Below are positions 24,052 through 35,622 of a stretch of 64,000 nt of DNA, one piece after another (the first letter of the stretch is position 1; the number at the start of each line of letters is the position of its first letter). This DNA is from Marasmius tenuissimus. Lineage: Eukaryota; Basidiomycota; Agaricomycetes; Agaricales; Marasmiaceae. Location: positions 1,860,001 through 1,924,000 of the forward strand of contig JAQOTA010000069.1 of NCBI GenBank assembly GCA_029532415.1, given 5' to 3'. The notes under the pieces are model-generated. The model saw only the letters and a list, made by a program, of their open reading frames with translations, searched no databases and was not told the DNA's origin. The translations under genes were made by a program, and so were the position numbers.

Positions 24052-24419
24052 TGCGTGTAGAGAACTTGGAAGATGGTGATGATGGTGATTATGAAGATGA
24101 ATACGAGAGTGCCTCCCAGTTTATATACTTTGCCATGCTTTGACTGTCCAGGTGGTGGTGATCAAAGCCGGATGGGCGACGCGTTCAACAAGTCGTGGTC
24201 ACCACGGCAGGCACGGTGCGATGCCGCCGGTTCGGATGCCTTCCGAGCCAAGTCAGCGGCCGTTGTCAATCTTCACAGTTTGTGTTCAACCAACAAGAAT
24301 TACCTGACCCAAGGTGGTGAACCGTCTTTCCGAGCCGTCTATCCAATCCCTATGCCACCCTACCAATGTCGTAGCAAGAATATGCAGTTTTCATATCTCT
24401 CCCACCCTCAGGGTCAGAA

Positions 24420-24640
24420 TCTTTCCTACTTCAGGCGATCTCCCGAGAAAGAATGTCGTCCTGAGGTAGCTAGGTCTTTTGCCTTTCAGTTTCTGGAAAA
24501 TGCCGAGGGGGATCTAGCAAGGCTTGAACGTTACTCTCACAGCTCTTCAGACTCCGAAATATCGGTGGTGATACGCTGAGGACCATGGTTTCAAGATATC
24601 CCTCCGTGCTATCACCTATTCATTGGCTACCTTCTGAGTT
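24420..24640 (+). pseudogene. F-box gene fragment (5' part only)
   Basis: A leader resembling FQFLENAEGDLARLERYS, with a stop, is followed by a segment like the sequence that precedes the F-box in the other copies (TATTCATTGGCTACCTTCTGAG = P-I-H-W-L-P-S-E). It breaks off at once and a new copy starts at 24641. The leader parallels 27770-27900 (SRFLEDAGEELLDIERFS). There is no continuous frame. Confidence 0.45.
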
Positions 24641-27310
24641 TTGCTGATTGAACATGTCTTTCGAGCCGTTCTCCCCTTATTTATGTCCATTACAGATCAC
24701 TATGGGCTTAGATTCCGATCTTGGAGCAAAACCGTCACTCAGTCCACAAACCTCTCCAGCTTTCGATGCTATCGACACTCCAGGCACTATCCAGAGATAC
24801 CACGTCCCCGTTCTTCCGACTTCCAGTACAAAGATATCGTTCACCCGTTCATCTGCTGCCTTCCGAGCTTCTCAGGAAGTTATTTGAAGAACCGTGCCAG
24901 ATTCTGAACATTTTGATTCAGACCACTTTGATCCACCTTGCATCCTATCAATTTCGATGGTATGTGGTCGCTGGCGAGAGATTAGCCGGTTATAGATTAT
25001 TCTCAGTACACCATCCTTGTGGTCCGGGATCTCGTCCTTTCTGTCTAGGAGAGAAGAGACCATATCGACGATTGCGTGGTTCTAGCTCGTAAGCTAAGGT
25101 TTTTCCTCAACCAATCCCGACAAGCCCCGCTCAGAATTTCCATTTTTTTCCCGGACCGCGAGGGGACGCCTGATGCAGTCACGGAGAGACAACTCAAATT
25201 ACTTTCTACATTCACGAGACACGCAAAATGTTGCCGATCCTTCACTCCCAATGAAGAATGTGTTGGTGCTATCTGGCATGAACTGGTGAAAACCGAGTCA
25301 TGGTCGCCCCGCCAAAAGAACGTCAGGAAACATCGGAAGAAGGCGGATGCGTTCCGTTATATTGGTGCTATCTGACGCATACTGGTGGACAGAGTAGTAG
25401 GTTCCCTTCACTGGATTTCGTCAGGCCTCGTCGGATGGTATCACAATTCACCATTAATTCTGATTGTCACTGATCATGGTGCTACTGAACAGGTGTCCTG
25501 GTGTATAGGTACCCCACAGGCCCATATCCCATTGCTCCCTCTCCCTTTTCGTCCCTACCCTGCTGCCAATTTCTCGCTCAACTTGTTTCACCACCCATCT
25601 TATCCATCCCAATCGTCCCTCCTAAAACCAGAATCCAAATCGTAGGGGCTGCAGCATCCGCGAGACCTAGGAATGAACCAATTGCGACAAGAGATTATGG
25701 TGTAAAGGCATGACGCACATAGATATTGGGGCGGCGGATCCTGCATCAAGTTGTATGTCAAATGAGAGAGCTGAGCATAGAATAACAGGTCATGCTTACA
25801 AAACTCTGGTGTACTGTGCTGTCGCCCACCTACATCTTCGCCCACTTCAATCTGTTATGTGCGACTATTAGCCTTGGCCTGTAATGACCATTGTGTGTGA
25901 AAACCCACCTCTTTGAATCGTCCTAATTTCCTCCCTATGGCCTATGATCTCACCATCCAGAGAAGTATTGCAATACTTTGATAGACTTGAGAACATTGCT
26001 CTGAGTCGAATACACAGGGAAGAGAGGAGATGAATGGGGGATTGTGATGGTACGAGACGAAGGGACGACAGACGGCAGCCTGGGCAAAGGGCTTATTTGG
26101 GATTGCACGCACGGGCCCATCTGACCCGAATTACTTGTGCCTTGGACTTCGGGTCAAGTCAACTGGAGATAAGAATCAAGATATGAATATCCACTACAGA
26201 AGTGACGGGCTAGGGGAGACGGGACATCGGAAAAGGCCAGCGTCGCGTCAGAAATAATCAGATTTTCACTGCTCAGTCGGATGGCATCCGTCAGCGTCAG
26301 TTGGCGCCAACGGACTTCTCGTTGGGCTTCACTTTGTGTGCTTTGAAGTTTGCCACCCAGCATTCTGTTCCATCCTACTCTTCTGGAATTCACGTCTCGG
26401 CTCTCCGAGGTGAAGCACCTTTCACTCTACCCTACGTATCATCCAAGCTCCTCAGACTTGGGTCCGTTGGTGGATTCAATATCTTCTAGGAGTATCCCTC
26501 CATCGTTTCCCTTCAGCTGCACTTCTTCCGTGACACATCCGCGTTGACACTGCCCTGGAGACAAATCACGGAATTGGATATTGTCATCGAAACTATTCAT
26601 CTTCGCTCCCTCACCGCCATTTTGGGACGATGTTCCAACCTGAAAACTGTCATTGTTACTCTCTTTTTCACAGATTCCCCCGGTACACTCACCCCCATCC
26701 CCCAGGTCACGCCCCGTCAACTTGAATCCCTATCAGTGGGAAACTCAATTGCGTCGTCTATCATCCTTTTCTCCCTTTCTCTTCCCTGCATATCGACTCT
26801 CGATCTTTGCGAACACCATTCTCTGGGGAAATGGAGCATCCTCCGATATGCAGCTTTCTACGATCAGTCGTCTCAGGCTATCACTCATATCAGATGGCGC
26901 GTTCCCGAAACCTAAACCTCCGAGAACCTCATCTCCCTGCTGCGATCTCTTCCAAACCTTCGAGACATCAGCATCACGCAGGTCTCTTCCCCGTCGAATA
27001 AGACACTCACCCCACACATTTTTGGAGAGCTCTTCGTGTGCCAGAGCGGTCTGTCACCCGCCTTGCCTCGACTGAGCGATTTAACAGTTGCTCTGGGCGG
27101 AGAGGATCTGAATGTCGATGGCCTTGTACAGGCGGTGGGATCGAGGAACATCCCTGATCATGATTTTATCCTCGTTGTTTATCTATGCAAAGTCGTCTGA
27201 TCGCCTCGGTGAATCAGACCACGCGTTCCAGCTTTATGCCAACGAGTAGGACGCGTTGTATTCTCTAGAACAACTCGGACTGGCAGTCCGCATCTACTAC
27301 AAAAGACGTT
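24641..27310 (+). pseudogene. Decayed F-box/LRR-type gene split by about 1.1 kb of other sequence
   Basis: The 5' part at 24840-25240 matches the intact gene at 29.1-30.5 kb: LPSELLRKLFEE, then SISMVCGRWREIS in a shifted frame, then the LLSTFTRHAK segment. Homology stops at about 25240. It resumes at about 26325 with the equivalent of the intact gene's SLHHPTFRAFTSRL region and continues through LTLPWRQITELDIV, CISTLDLCEHHSLG and ITHIRWRVPET. Frameshifts and stops occur throughout. The intervening block carries a repeated ttggtgctatctg motif at 25264 and 25361 and is not related to the gene. No product is expected. Confidence 0.75.
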
Positions 27311-27689
27311 AGGCTCTCAACCGTTCCCATATCGTCCGTCATAGTTGATATGTATCATCGTTGGTTTGTGCCAGTTTGTGGTACTTACTAGACTTTCTCG
27401 AAAAAACGTCAAGTTAGACCTTGTGGCTATGGCATACACACAACCTCTTTGCATGATGAAAAATTGGCTGCTTCCGAGTGCTCTCAGAGTTGGAAAAAAA
27501 ATTGACGGTGATAACACGGTGAAGACCTGGTGGCAGGTACAATTGGATTCTGCCGGTTCAGAGGCCAAGGTATGTGTCAGCAAAGTTCTTGTTGACAAAC
27601 CAGCCCCACAGGTCAGCGCTTCAGCGACGAGTCAGTCCTCTCGCACCGTTACTTTGCTCTAATTGTTCCCCTTTAGATCGCAACAGATT

Positions 27690-27960
27690 TCATTCAGAAT
27701 GTCAGAAACCCGCTCAACCTTTAAATCCCTCTCATCCTCGACGTTATCTGTGCTTCAGTCAATCTCTAGAGACACGATGTCCCCTTGGGGCAAATCCTTT
27801 GTTTCTCGATTTTTGGAGGACGCTGGAGAGGAGCTATTAGACATCGAGCGTTTCTCTGGCCATTGTTCCGACGACCAGAACAAAAGCGATATGTTGAGGG
27901 CGATAATTTAAAGATATCGTTCCTTGCTATCGCCCATTCATCAGGAAACAGGGAAAGGCG
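27690..27960 (+). pseudogene. F-box gene leader fragment
   Basis: An open stretch beginning ATGTCAGAAACCCGC (27699) gives about 70 residues with SRFLEDAGEELLDIERFSG. It ends in a stop just before TTAAAGATATCGTTCCTTGCTATCGCCC, the same leader that precedes the F-box in other copies. The F-box itself is missing. It appears to be a third or fourth broken member of the array. Confidence 0.45.
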
Positions 27961-29130
27961 AACGTACCGGCCCGCCAGCGGTCCGTACCAAACGAAGTAA
28001 ACATTTCGGTAAGTAACCCCGGTGGGCCTCTCCATACTCGACGTTGTGTCCGTACACACCCACTGTGGGGTAAGGAGAGCCCGTATCACCTGGGTAAGGG
28101 ATATATTCCTCAACGTAGCACCCGTATAGCTACCGCCACTGCTCCGTACACCTGCGTACAGGCTGCATCGAGGATACGGAGACCATGAATAGTACGTGTC
28201 CTATTCGTCTGAATTCCTAGAGTCTCGTTCAATCTGCTGTTATCTCTCCCTTAGACATTATCTTGGGTCTCGCCTCACATTTTATGCCTGGAAACCTGTT
28301 GAAAGAACGGCCTTTATACTCATGAAAAGACTGGGTGCCTCTAAAAAACCACTCACCCTGCGGTTGCCCTGTGGAGACAAGCTCCAACGCCTCACGGCAT
28401 TGACTCCAATTGCTCACTCCACATCTACGTCATTGGCCGTATATAAAAAGCACCAATTTTCGGGCACTGGCCTTGCTTCCTTCCCACACGACTCGGGGAC
28501 GACCATCCTATCCAACTATTCTACCCCCCTCATCCCTCGACTTACAGCGTCTCTTGAGGCCCGACGCGTTATCGGCCTCCGACAGGAGGTGCTTATAGGT
28601 GCAGACTTGTTTCCATCGCCGCATTCCACCTAATCTGACCCAGTTCCTTTCTAGGCGCTATTTTGCACGAAGTTCGCCCAGTCTAGTGAGTCCGGAGAGC
28701 AAATGAGGTGACGTAGAGTCGGGGAATAATGGTAGGGTAGGATTGATCATAGATACGTCTTAGGTCTGCCGATTGGTAGTAGCTTCATCCAGCCGAATAA
28801 ATTATTTTCTATCCAATGCATTCGGACGCACCCACACGCCGATCAACCTGGATGGTGGCGAGCTGTGGACAAATTTCAGGCGTTTAGTACCGCTATATCT
28901 CGCAACGGAGCCCTACAGAGAACAACATGAACACTCAGGAATTCTAAAAACCTATATGTGCTTGTACGTGAAGTGGGCTGGATGTATACGGAGCTGTACG
29001 GAGCGATACATGTCGGAAACTGGGGGTATACTGACTGTACTTACTTGTACTTTCAGGGGGGGGCTTAAACTCTTAAATTTTTGCTACGGAGAGTACTTAC
29101 TGCTACGTCTATGGTTCATTTTTTCCTGAT
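27961..29130. other. Intergenic stretch inside the F-box array
   Basis: Short unrelated frames only. Motifs such as gtacggagc and cggagctgtacggagcg recur around 28140-29010, without clear repeat boundaries. The true first exon of the intact F-box gene may lie here but could not be placed. Confidence 0.3.
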
Positions 29131-29133
29131 GTT

Positions 29134-30525
29134 CATCAACTACCTTTCGAGTTACTCCAGAAAGTATTTAAAGAGGCTGCCCCGGAATTTGCTTATTTTG
29201 ACAATCATCTTGACGGGCGGTACATATCCTTCGTATTCTCCGTTTCGATGGTTTGTGGTCGCTGGCGAGAAACGGTCCTCGGTACACCGTCCTTGTGGTC
29301 CAATATCTCGCTCTACCTATCTTCGGCATATACGGTTGATGAATGCGTGGCTCTGGGTTCGATAACACGCTTATTCCTTCATCGATCCCAGTCGGCCCCG
29401 TTGAGACTTACCCTGCGTTTGCCTTCAAATTACAAGGCGACCAATGCAGTCACCGAAAAAAACCTCGAGTTACTTTCTACATTCACGGAACACGTGGAGC
29501 GTTGTCGGTTCTTGTCTATAAAATCACCCTTATCCAGCAGTCTGCACCACCCTACTTTTCGGGCATTTACGTCTCGCCTCTTCAATGTGAAGCACCTTTC
29601 CCTTGTGGTACGAAGTTATGATACTCTAGCCAATGAGTCACCAAAGAAAGTGGACTTCTGTAAATGCCGCTCCCTCACGTCCCTTCAGCTTGACTACTTT
29701 TCCGATGCATCTATCTTGGCACTCTCTTGGGAACATATCACGGAATTGAATTTCCTCAATAACAAATACTTGAGGTACATTAACATTCCTTCCTCAATCG
29801 CCAGTGTTTTGGTATCATGTCCCAATCTCAGGTCTCTCGAAATCTCCCTCGATTCCCTAAAGTCCTCCAGCGATCTGCCTTTTATCACACTCCATCGACT
29901 CGAACATCTCGCATTGCACCACATCGACCGATACCCCATCGTCTTCCCTGTTCTCTCTCTCCCGCGATTATCGACTCTCGACCTTCATGAGCCCCATCCT
30001 CTGGGGGGTTGGTTGGACATCCCCCTATATACGGATTTTCTCAGTCGAACGTGTCAGACCATCACTCATCTTCTGTGGCGCATTCCAGGACGGGAGACCT
30101 CTGACAACCTCCTCTCCCTCCTCCCAGTCCTTCCAAACCTCCAAGAATTGCGCATTGCACAGTGGGACCTGAATCTCGACACGAGCTTTTATGACTTTGC
30201 ATTTCAGAGCGATCCATCACCCATCCTTCCTCGACTCGATAATCTGAATTTTGTGCTGATTGGTCAGAATCTGGACGTCCCTCAGCTTGTTGAGGCCGTG
30301 AGGTCAAAGAACCTTCCTAGTCGCGACCTTACCACCGATCCAGGCGTTCGGGCATACATCCGGTCGTTGGTCATCTACATGTGTCCGGAAGAGGGAAGGA
30401 AGGACATTCGGAAGCTTGACGATAACGAGACAGAGGCGTTATATTCTCTGAAAGACGTCGGGCTAGCGGTGCAACTTTACTACACAGGTTCTGACCCTTG
30501 GAAAGCTTTGCACTCCTTTTCTTAA
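29134..30525 (+). CDS. F-box protein with leucine-rich-repeat-like C-terminal region
   Basis: The frame is open from about 29134 to the stop at 30523-30525. The F-box reads QLPFELLQKVFKEAAPEF...SFVFSVSMVCGRWRETVL, then GTPSLWSNI, a standard agaric F-box of about 60 residues. It binds Skp1 in SCF ubiquitin ligases (family knowledge). About 380 residues follow with irregular leucine-rich strands (VKHLSLVV, SLTSLQLDYF, CPNLRSLEIS, RLSTLDLHEP, LPNLQELRIAQ), probably the substrate-binding part. No ATG precedes the F-box in this frame back to an in-frame stop near 29070, so the start must be in an upstream exon I could not place, or this copy too has lost its start. It is the only uninterrupted member of the local array. 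Confidence 0.75.
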   Translation, partial: HQLPFELLQKVFKEAAPEFAYFDNHLDGRYISFVFSVSMVCGRWRETVLGTPSLWSNISLYLSSAYTVDECVALGSITRLFLHRSQSAPLRLTLRLPSNYKATNAVTEKNLELLSTFTEHVERCRFLSIKSPLSSSLHHPTFRAFTSRLFNVKHLSLVVRSYDTLANESPKKVDFCKCRSLTSLQLDYFSDASILALSWEHITELNFLNNKYLRYINIPSSIASVLVSCPNLRSLEISLDSLKSSSDLPFITLHRLEHLALHHIDRYPIVFPVLSLPRLSTLDLHEPHPLGGWLDIPLYTDFLSRTCQTITHLLWRIPGRETSDNLLSLLPVLPNLQELRIAQWDLNLDTSFYDFAFQSDPSPILPRLDNLNFVLIGQNLDVPQLVEAVRSKNLPSRDLTTDPGVRAYIRSLVIYMCPEEGRKDIRKLDDNETEALYSLKDVGLAVQLYYTGSDPWKALHSFS

Positions 30526-30716
30526 ATAGTGCTGTATGACGTACATCATCGAGCGACGAGGAGAGTATTGCCGCAGATAGTAAAACCCTTCATCTTAACT
30601 TCATTTTCATGTACAGTACAGTGCTTCAAGAACGAAAGCCATTGTGACCCTCTATTGAGTACTCTCTGGATCCCCCCTCTTGTCCCCCAGCCTTGTCGCC
30701 CTCGTTACCCGTTCAA

Positions 30717-32893
30717 TTAAGACCGCGATAATGGTTTCTCCTTGATGAACAGCGAGCATGCAAAAGTGCAAACGGCGAGTCCCACGCTATACCACATAGT
30801 GGCATGAATAGAAGACTCGTATGACGTTTTCACCACTGCCCTTGTCTCCGAGTCTAGTTGGTCGAGATACTGAAGGGATTCTCGTACCCGCCTTACGATC
30901 TAGAGAAAAGGTATTAGAGGTATCGATAGTCAACAACGTATCGAAGAAAGGGTGCAAAGAACAAGACTCACCTCATTGACATCGTGACCAGTCAGCCTGT
31001 GGCGAAGAATGTTCCGAAGGGTATCTTGTAGGATTGTGCTTCCGACGGAAATACCAACCACGGCCCCAAGCGAACGGAAGAGGTACGATACTACGGGATG
31101 TAAAGATCAGTCAAGGAAATCATTGAGAACGCACAAGACATACCTGCTGTAGCGATCGCTTGGTCTTCCTTGCCCGCGTTGGATATCAGCGCAATCAGAC
31201 TCGTAGTCACCGCGCCCGCTAAACCGCCTGTCAGCGTAGCGAAGAGAACGAAAGCCCAAAGTATGACGAACCACTGCCCAGCCCGGACACGAAAAGACCT
31301 AGATAACATGCTCAGCGCGCGTAAAGAGGGTAATGCAAGAAGCACTCACCGACGCTGATGCCAACCACGGAAGCGAAAATGATGCCTGAACCAAGAACAA
31401 CGTCCAACGTGCCCACCACTTGCAGGAAACACGCGAGGACGGTGATCAGGTAATACTTCCCAGTTGTTTGAATGACCAACCCTCCTGCTAAACTTCCCAA
31501 AACCGATCCAACGACAGTAGGGAGGATAGCCAATCCAGCTCGAGCAGCCGGGAAGGATCGGACCGCCTGGTAGTAAAGGGAAACTTGGAAGATCATGGAC
31601 ATCTGTGACGCAACAGCGAAGAAGTTGACCAGGTAGGCTGCTATCAGGCTGCGATTGACGATGATTCTTCGTGGCGCAAATGGCTCCCGTGCCCATTTCA
31701 TCTCAGTCAAAGCGAAAAGGATGAACGAAACTCCCGAAATGACTAAAGCACCCATCGTATACTGGTCATTCCAAGCTACGTTTCCACCGCGTTCGAGGCC
31801 GAATAGGAAGAAAAAGACGAAGAAGATGAGGGTGAGAGCTCCGAAGAAATCGACACGTTTTATTTTGGTTTTAAAGTCGGAGGCTTCGATCTGGGGGAGG
31901 CGTAGTGTAAAAGACACGGACAGAAAGGCCGTTACAACGATCGGCACTTGGATGAGGAAAGCCCTGAGGTATTGGGTAAGTGTTGAGTATTTCCGAAAGC
32001 TAGCTCGTACGCACCATCTCCAACCAATTGTATCCGCAAACAGGCCTCCGAGAGGTGCACCTATCATGGATCCCGTCGAGAAGATGATGTTGGCGAAGCC
32101 TATTGAAACAGTAAGTCGTGCATAACTTCTACGGGGTTTGGGTATCACCTTGCCAAGTTCCTCTGGAGCGAAGTGGTACCACGTCCGAAAGAATGATAGT
32201 GCCCACGCTGAATAGAAACCGCGAGTGAGTAGCCCGCGACATAGAACAGGAACCTTTACATACGCTGGAATCCCGCCGCCACCAATGCCAGCGAGCGCTC
32301 GAGCCAGAATGAGTTGGTCCATCGTCTTGGAAAGCCCGCATAACAAACACCCGATTCCGAACACGCAATACGCGAATAACAAGCATGTCTTCCGTCCAAA
32401 TATGTCGCTGAGCTTGCCGTATAGAGGTCTTGAAAAACCATGGTATCAGAAGGTTGTGGCTTGTACGCATAATTGAAGACGTACTGGAAGGTTGTGACCG
32501 TCAACATGTAGCTCGTTGCGATCCAACTTGTTTTTTGGAGTTGCTTGAGCTCACTTCCGATTGAAGGGTACGCTTCGGTTGCGCATGAGCTTCTTCAATT
32601 CAGAATTATTTACGGAAAATGTCGAGAACCCACAAGCAACGATGACCGTTTGGTCCATGGCAGATAGAAATATCCCAATCGCCAAAGGACCAAACTAAGC
32701 AGCTTTTCGAGTTAGTTTGGGCTCAACAGCGACGAGAATACAAACATACTATTGAAATTAAGTTCGCTGTTGATTTTCCGGCCTCTGTCCCATTCTCTTC
32801 GACCGTTTGAGTGCTCGGAGATGTTTGAATCGTGCCGTGGTTTTGAGGCTCGTCGTGAGCATTAGCAAGGAGAGGAGACGTTTCCTCAGCCAT
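30717..32893 (-). CDS. Major facilitator superfamily drug/amino-acid exporter (14-helix type)
   Basis: Eleven exons: 32893-32750, 32694-32634, 32572-32485, 32428-32264, 32207-32149, 32099-32015, 31963-31350, 31298-31272, 31227-31144, 31090-30972 and 30899-30717; 542 residues, all phases consistent. The polar N-terminus MAEETSPLLANAHDEPQ precedes the first helix FGPLAIGIFLSAMDQTVIVA. Motif A is PLYGKLSDIFGRK, motif C is GSMIGAPLGGLFADTIGWRW, and SWIATSYML is present. This matches the fungal proton-driven drug:H+ antiporter/vacuolar basic amino-acid transporter branch. The cargo cannot be deduced. Exon 8 is only 27 bases, and its donor GTTCGT is weak but required by phase (GLGSG-GLAGAV). Confidence 0.9.
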
Positions 32894-33684
32894 TATCGTA
32901 CGAAGAGAGCTGAGAGGCTCTAAGAGAGAAGTGAATCAGAATTATATTGTCCTGACTCGGACCCGACGCTAACAGATACATTGCATGTAAATGTCAGAAT
33001 CTCAAACAGCGAGCTCGCCATTCGATACGCGAATGGCTGAGTAAGCGGAAACCGGCCCTGGACCGGACCGTGATTCTGCAACTAGATAAGATAAGGTAAC
33101 GCGAGTGCGCCACTACTAGTACTTACTTATAGGTGAGGTATCCGGACATTCGCTCCTGCACTCCGAAGGGTTTCGCCCTTCTCGAAGCATCTTTTTTTTT
33201 TTTTTACATTACCCCGTAGTCCGCTTTCAGTACCCGCTTCAAAGTACTAAAATTGAACTTGAGTCTTCGAAGTGCCAATTGTGGCAAGTTCGCCGGGCTA
33301 AGCTGACCGTTGGCATCGACTAGATGCAGAGGTTGATGTGAACGGAGGTGTCTCCAGAGCGGTTATATGACTCACGCCGAAATTTTTGTCTGACTGTCAT
33401 TAACCCGGCAAGGATAATTGTGAAAACTGAGGGTAACTAATGAGGGACCTATTATAGATTTTTTTCTATGTTTCCCATGAACCAAAAGCACGGAATGAAA
33501 AAGCGATATGTAGAAGCTGTCAGCCATGTTCACGAGGCAGCGTAGCTCCACTGAACATCATCCATCTATAGCCAAATCAATGATGGATCTTCAATGGAGA
33601 TGTGTACCAACTTACCGACCAGTCATCGCCTTGCATCCGGACGGGAGTATTTAAGGTAGTGTTTTATTTCACGGTCCTTCAGAC
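32894..33684. other. Divergent intergenic region
   Basis: It separates the MFS gene (leftward) and secreted protein B (rightward). It contains a long T tract near 33190-33202 and no open frame of note. Confidence 0.4.
33648..33654 (+). promoter_or_regulatory. TATTTAA box of secreted protein B
   Basis: TATTTAA lies 37 bases before the ATG at 33685. The same heptamer at nearly the same distance precedes paralogue A. Confidence 0.55.
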
Positions 33685-34515
33685 ATGGGCGCTCTACTGC
33701 GTATATTCCTCTTAGTCTCGTTGCTCTTCAGCTCGTGCTCCGCGCAATTCGTCTCCTCCCCAACCTCGATCGGACTGCTAGTCATCCCCGATGTAGATCA
33801 CCGAAAAGGAATCGGCCCAGATACACGCCTTCCCATCGGTCTTTTCGAATCCAGCGAAAATAACAACACCTACTGGGGCCTTCGTCGCTATGTGAATATC
33901 AGTGTCACATACCCCAACGGAACGCATAGACCACTTCTTGGGATCGGAGATGCAAGTTTCGTTCAGTGTGTCGGGTTCTCCAGCGGTGGGGGCTGGGGCT
34001 ACGCAAACGCTGTGAATGGAAGGCAAGCCAGGTCTCAATGATAAAAGAGGTTGATTGAACAGCTGACCACTCCTTCCCATCCCTATGCTGTTTGTACCGT
34101 CTGGGCCTCGTTCTAGCTTCACAGCACAGTGGGACGTATTCTATGCGATGAGTGCAGACACCTCCCAGATCGTCGTAGGCGAATCGTGTGGTTCTGGGCC
34201 CCTCTCGTTTCAAAACTTTACCCTGAAGCACACTTTTGACGTCCTTATCGATAGCCAGAATAAGTCGCCGGATGTTCCGAGGACATTGCTCAGGACAGTG
34301 TTGGGTACGCAACCCACCGGGTCTGTGCTGCCGCGTCCTTCCCCTACGAACGGTATTCCTCCCCTCTTCCTCCTGGTAGTACTGATACTGACCTGAAATG
34401 AGCAGGAAGTGGAGATCGTTCATCGAGAATGGGGATGGATGGCGGGTATACAGTTGTGATTACGATGTCAATCATGTTGTGTATCCTCGCAGGAATTTCT
34501 CTTGTACTAGCTTGA
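33685..34515 (+). CDS. Small secreted, probably GPI-anchored protein (paralogue B)
   Basis: Exons are 33685-34022, 34117-34352 and 34406-34515; the product is 227 residues. The signal peptide (LLRIFLLVSLLFSSCSAQ), the core NNTYWGLRRYVNISVTYPNG, MSADTSQIVVGESCGSG, and the C-terminal hydrophobic tail (TMSIMLCILAGISLVLA) all match paralogue A. The first intron starts with GCAAGC, a GC-AG donor. Splicing it to the TAG at 34114-34116 restores AVNG-SFTAQWDVFYAMS, exactly parallel to AVNG-SFTAHWNITYAMS in A. The second intron (53 bases) is absent from A. If that intron were retained, the protein would lose its anchor-like tail. The function is unknown; it is probably on the cell surface. Confidence 0.82.
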
Positions 34516-35622
34516 AGACAGTGTGGAGGTCGCGTTGGCCTGTACTGATAGTGGCCTCGTCCGATTAGAAAAGTGGCAATTCGGTAGCTCCAGATCTAAG
34601 ACATGTGTGTTTCGCCATGTCCATTTGCCGAGAAATTCACACCCACAACTCGGGGGAACTCGCTGAAAGAACTTAGTGCCGCAGTCGACTCATTCTTGCG
34701 TGACACTTTGAGATATCCCGAGCAATCGTGTCGCAAGAGGTTGTTACAGGAAAGGATCGACTGGGGCTCGTAAGCCAGCCTGCATAAACGTTGAACGTTG
34801 AACGTCAGAGGTTCAGCATGGTTCGAAGTCCTGAGTTAAGAGCGTACCGTGGGAAGTGAGAGTTGGTCAGTTCAGCTCGGTAGTCGGCCCGGCCGGATGG
34901 CTCTTTCCTTCCCTCCTCCACCACCAACATGGGATACGCTCAGTTTCTGGTAAGAACCTCGTTATATGTCGCCGCTGTGGCATTGAACGGGAAGATTCAG
35001 ATCGGAACATACTCGTTAACAACAGAGGTCACGATGCCTCCTCAAGTTGCTCTGAGCCGAGCACAACTCGTCCAAAATTGAGCGACTTATCAAAATGACG
35101 GAAAGACACAGTCGTGTCGGTGCCTCCACGGAAATTTGGCTGCCTATTACGTCGCTTCGGTGCTTTGACTGTGTGGTACGTCTGAACGAACAGCACGTAG
35201 CTATCTTTTTTCTGATATCGCCTCTTTTAGATCGGGTCACGAGTAATAACCAACAGCCAGACCAACGGTGACAAGCGATGAACATGCATTTGAGCCTCGG
35301 CCACTGTTTAACGGCCCAGTGTCCCTACATACATTGGGTATTCAGGCTCATCCGTGCATGTGCACTGTCTCCGAAGTTGATGAAGGTTAAAGCAAAACAG
35401 TATGAATATCATCCCTTCCCTTCCCACCCCAGCCTGCCCCCGGACACTCCTCCAAAATAGCTTTCCACCCCAGCTGGGAGCTGGGGCTTGCATGGATATA
35501 TGTCCAGAAGGTCCGGCGGGCCGTTTTCGCTCTGACACGGCTCACATGCCACCAGCGCTCACAGAGAAGAGCGTACATAAACGGAGGGTGTCGTCTGTTC
35601 AGGGCTAATAGGACCATTCGCC
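34516..35622. other. Intergenic stretch with no supported gene
   Basis: Only short frames without domains. Nothing recognisable apart from the likely GH28 promoter near its right end. Confidence 0.35.
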
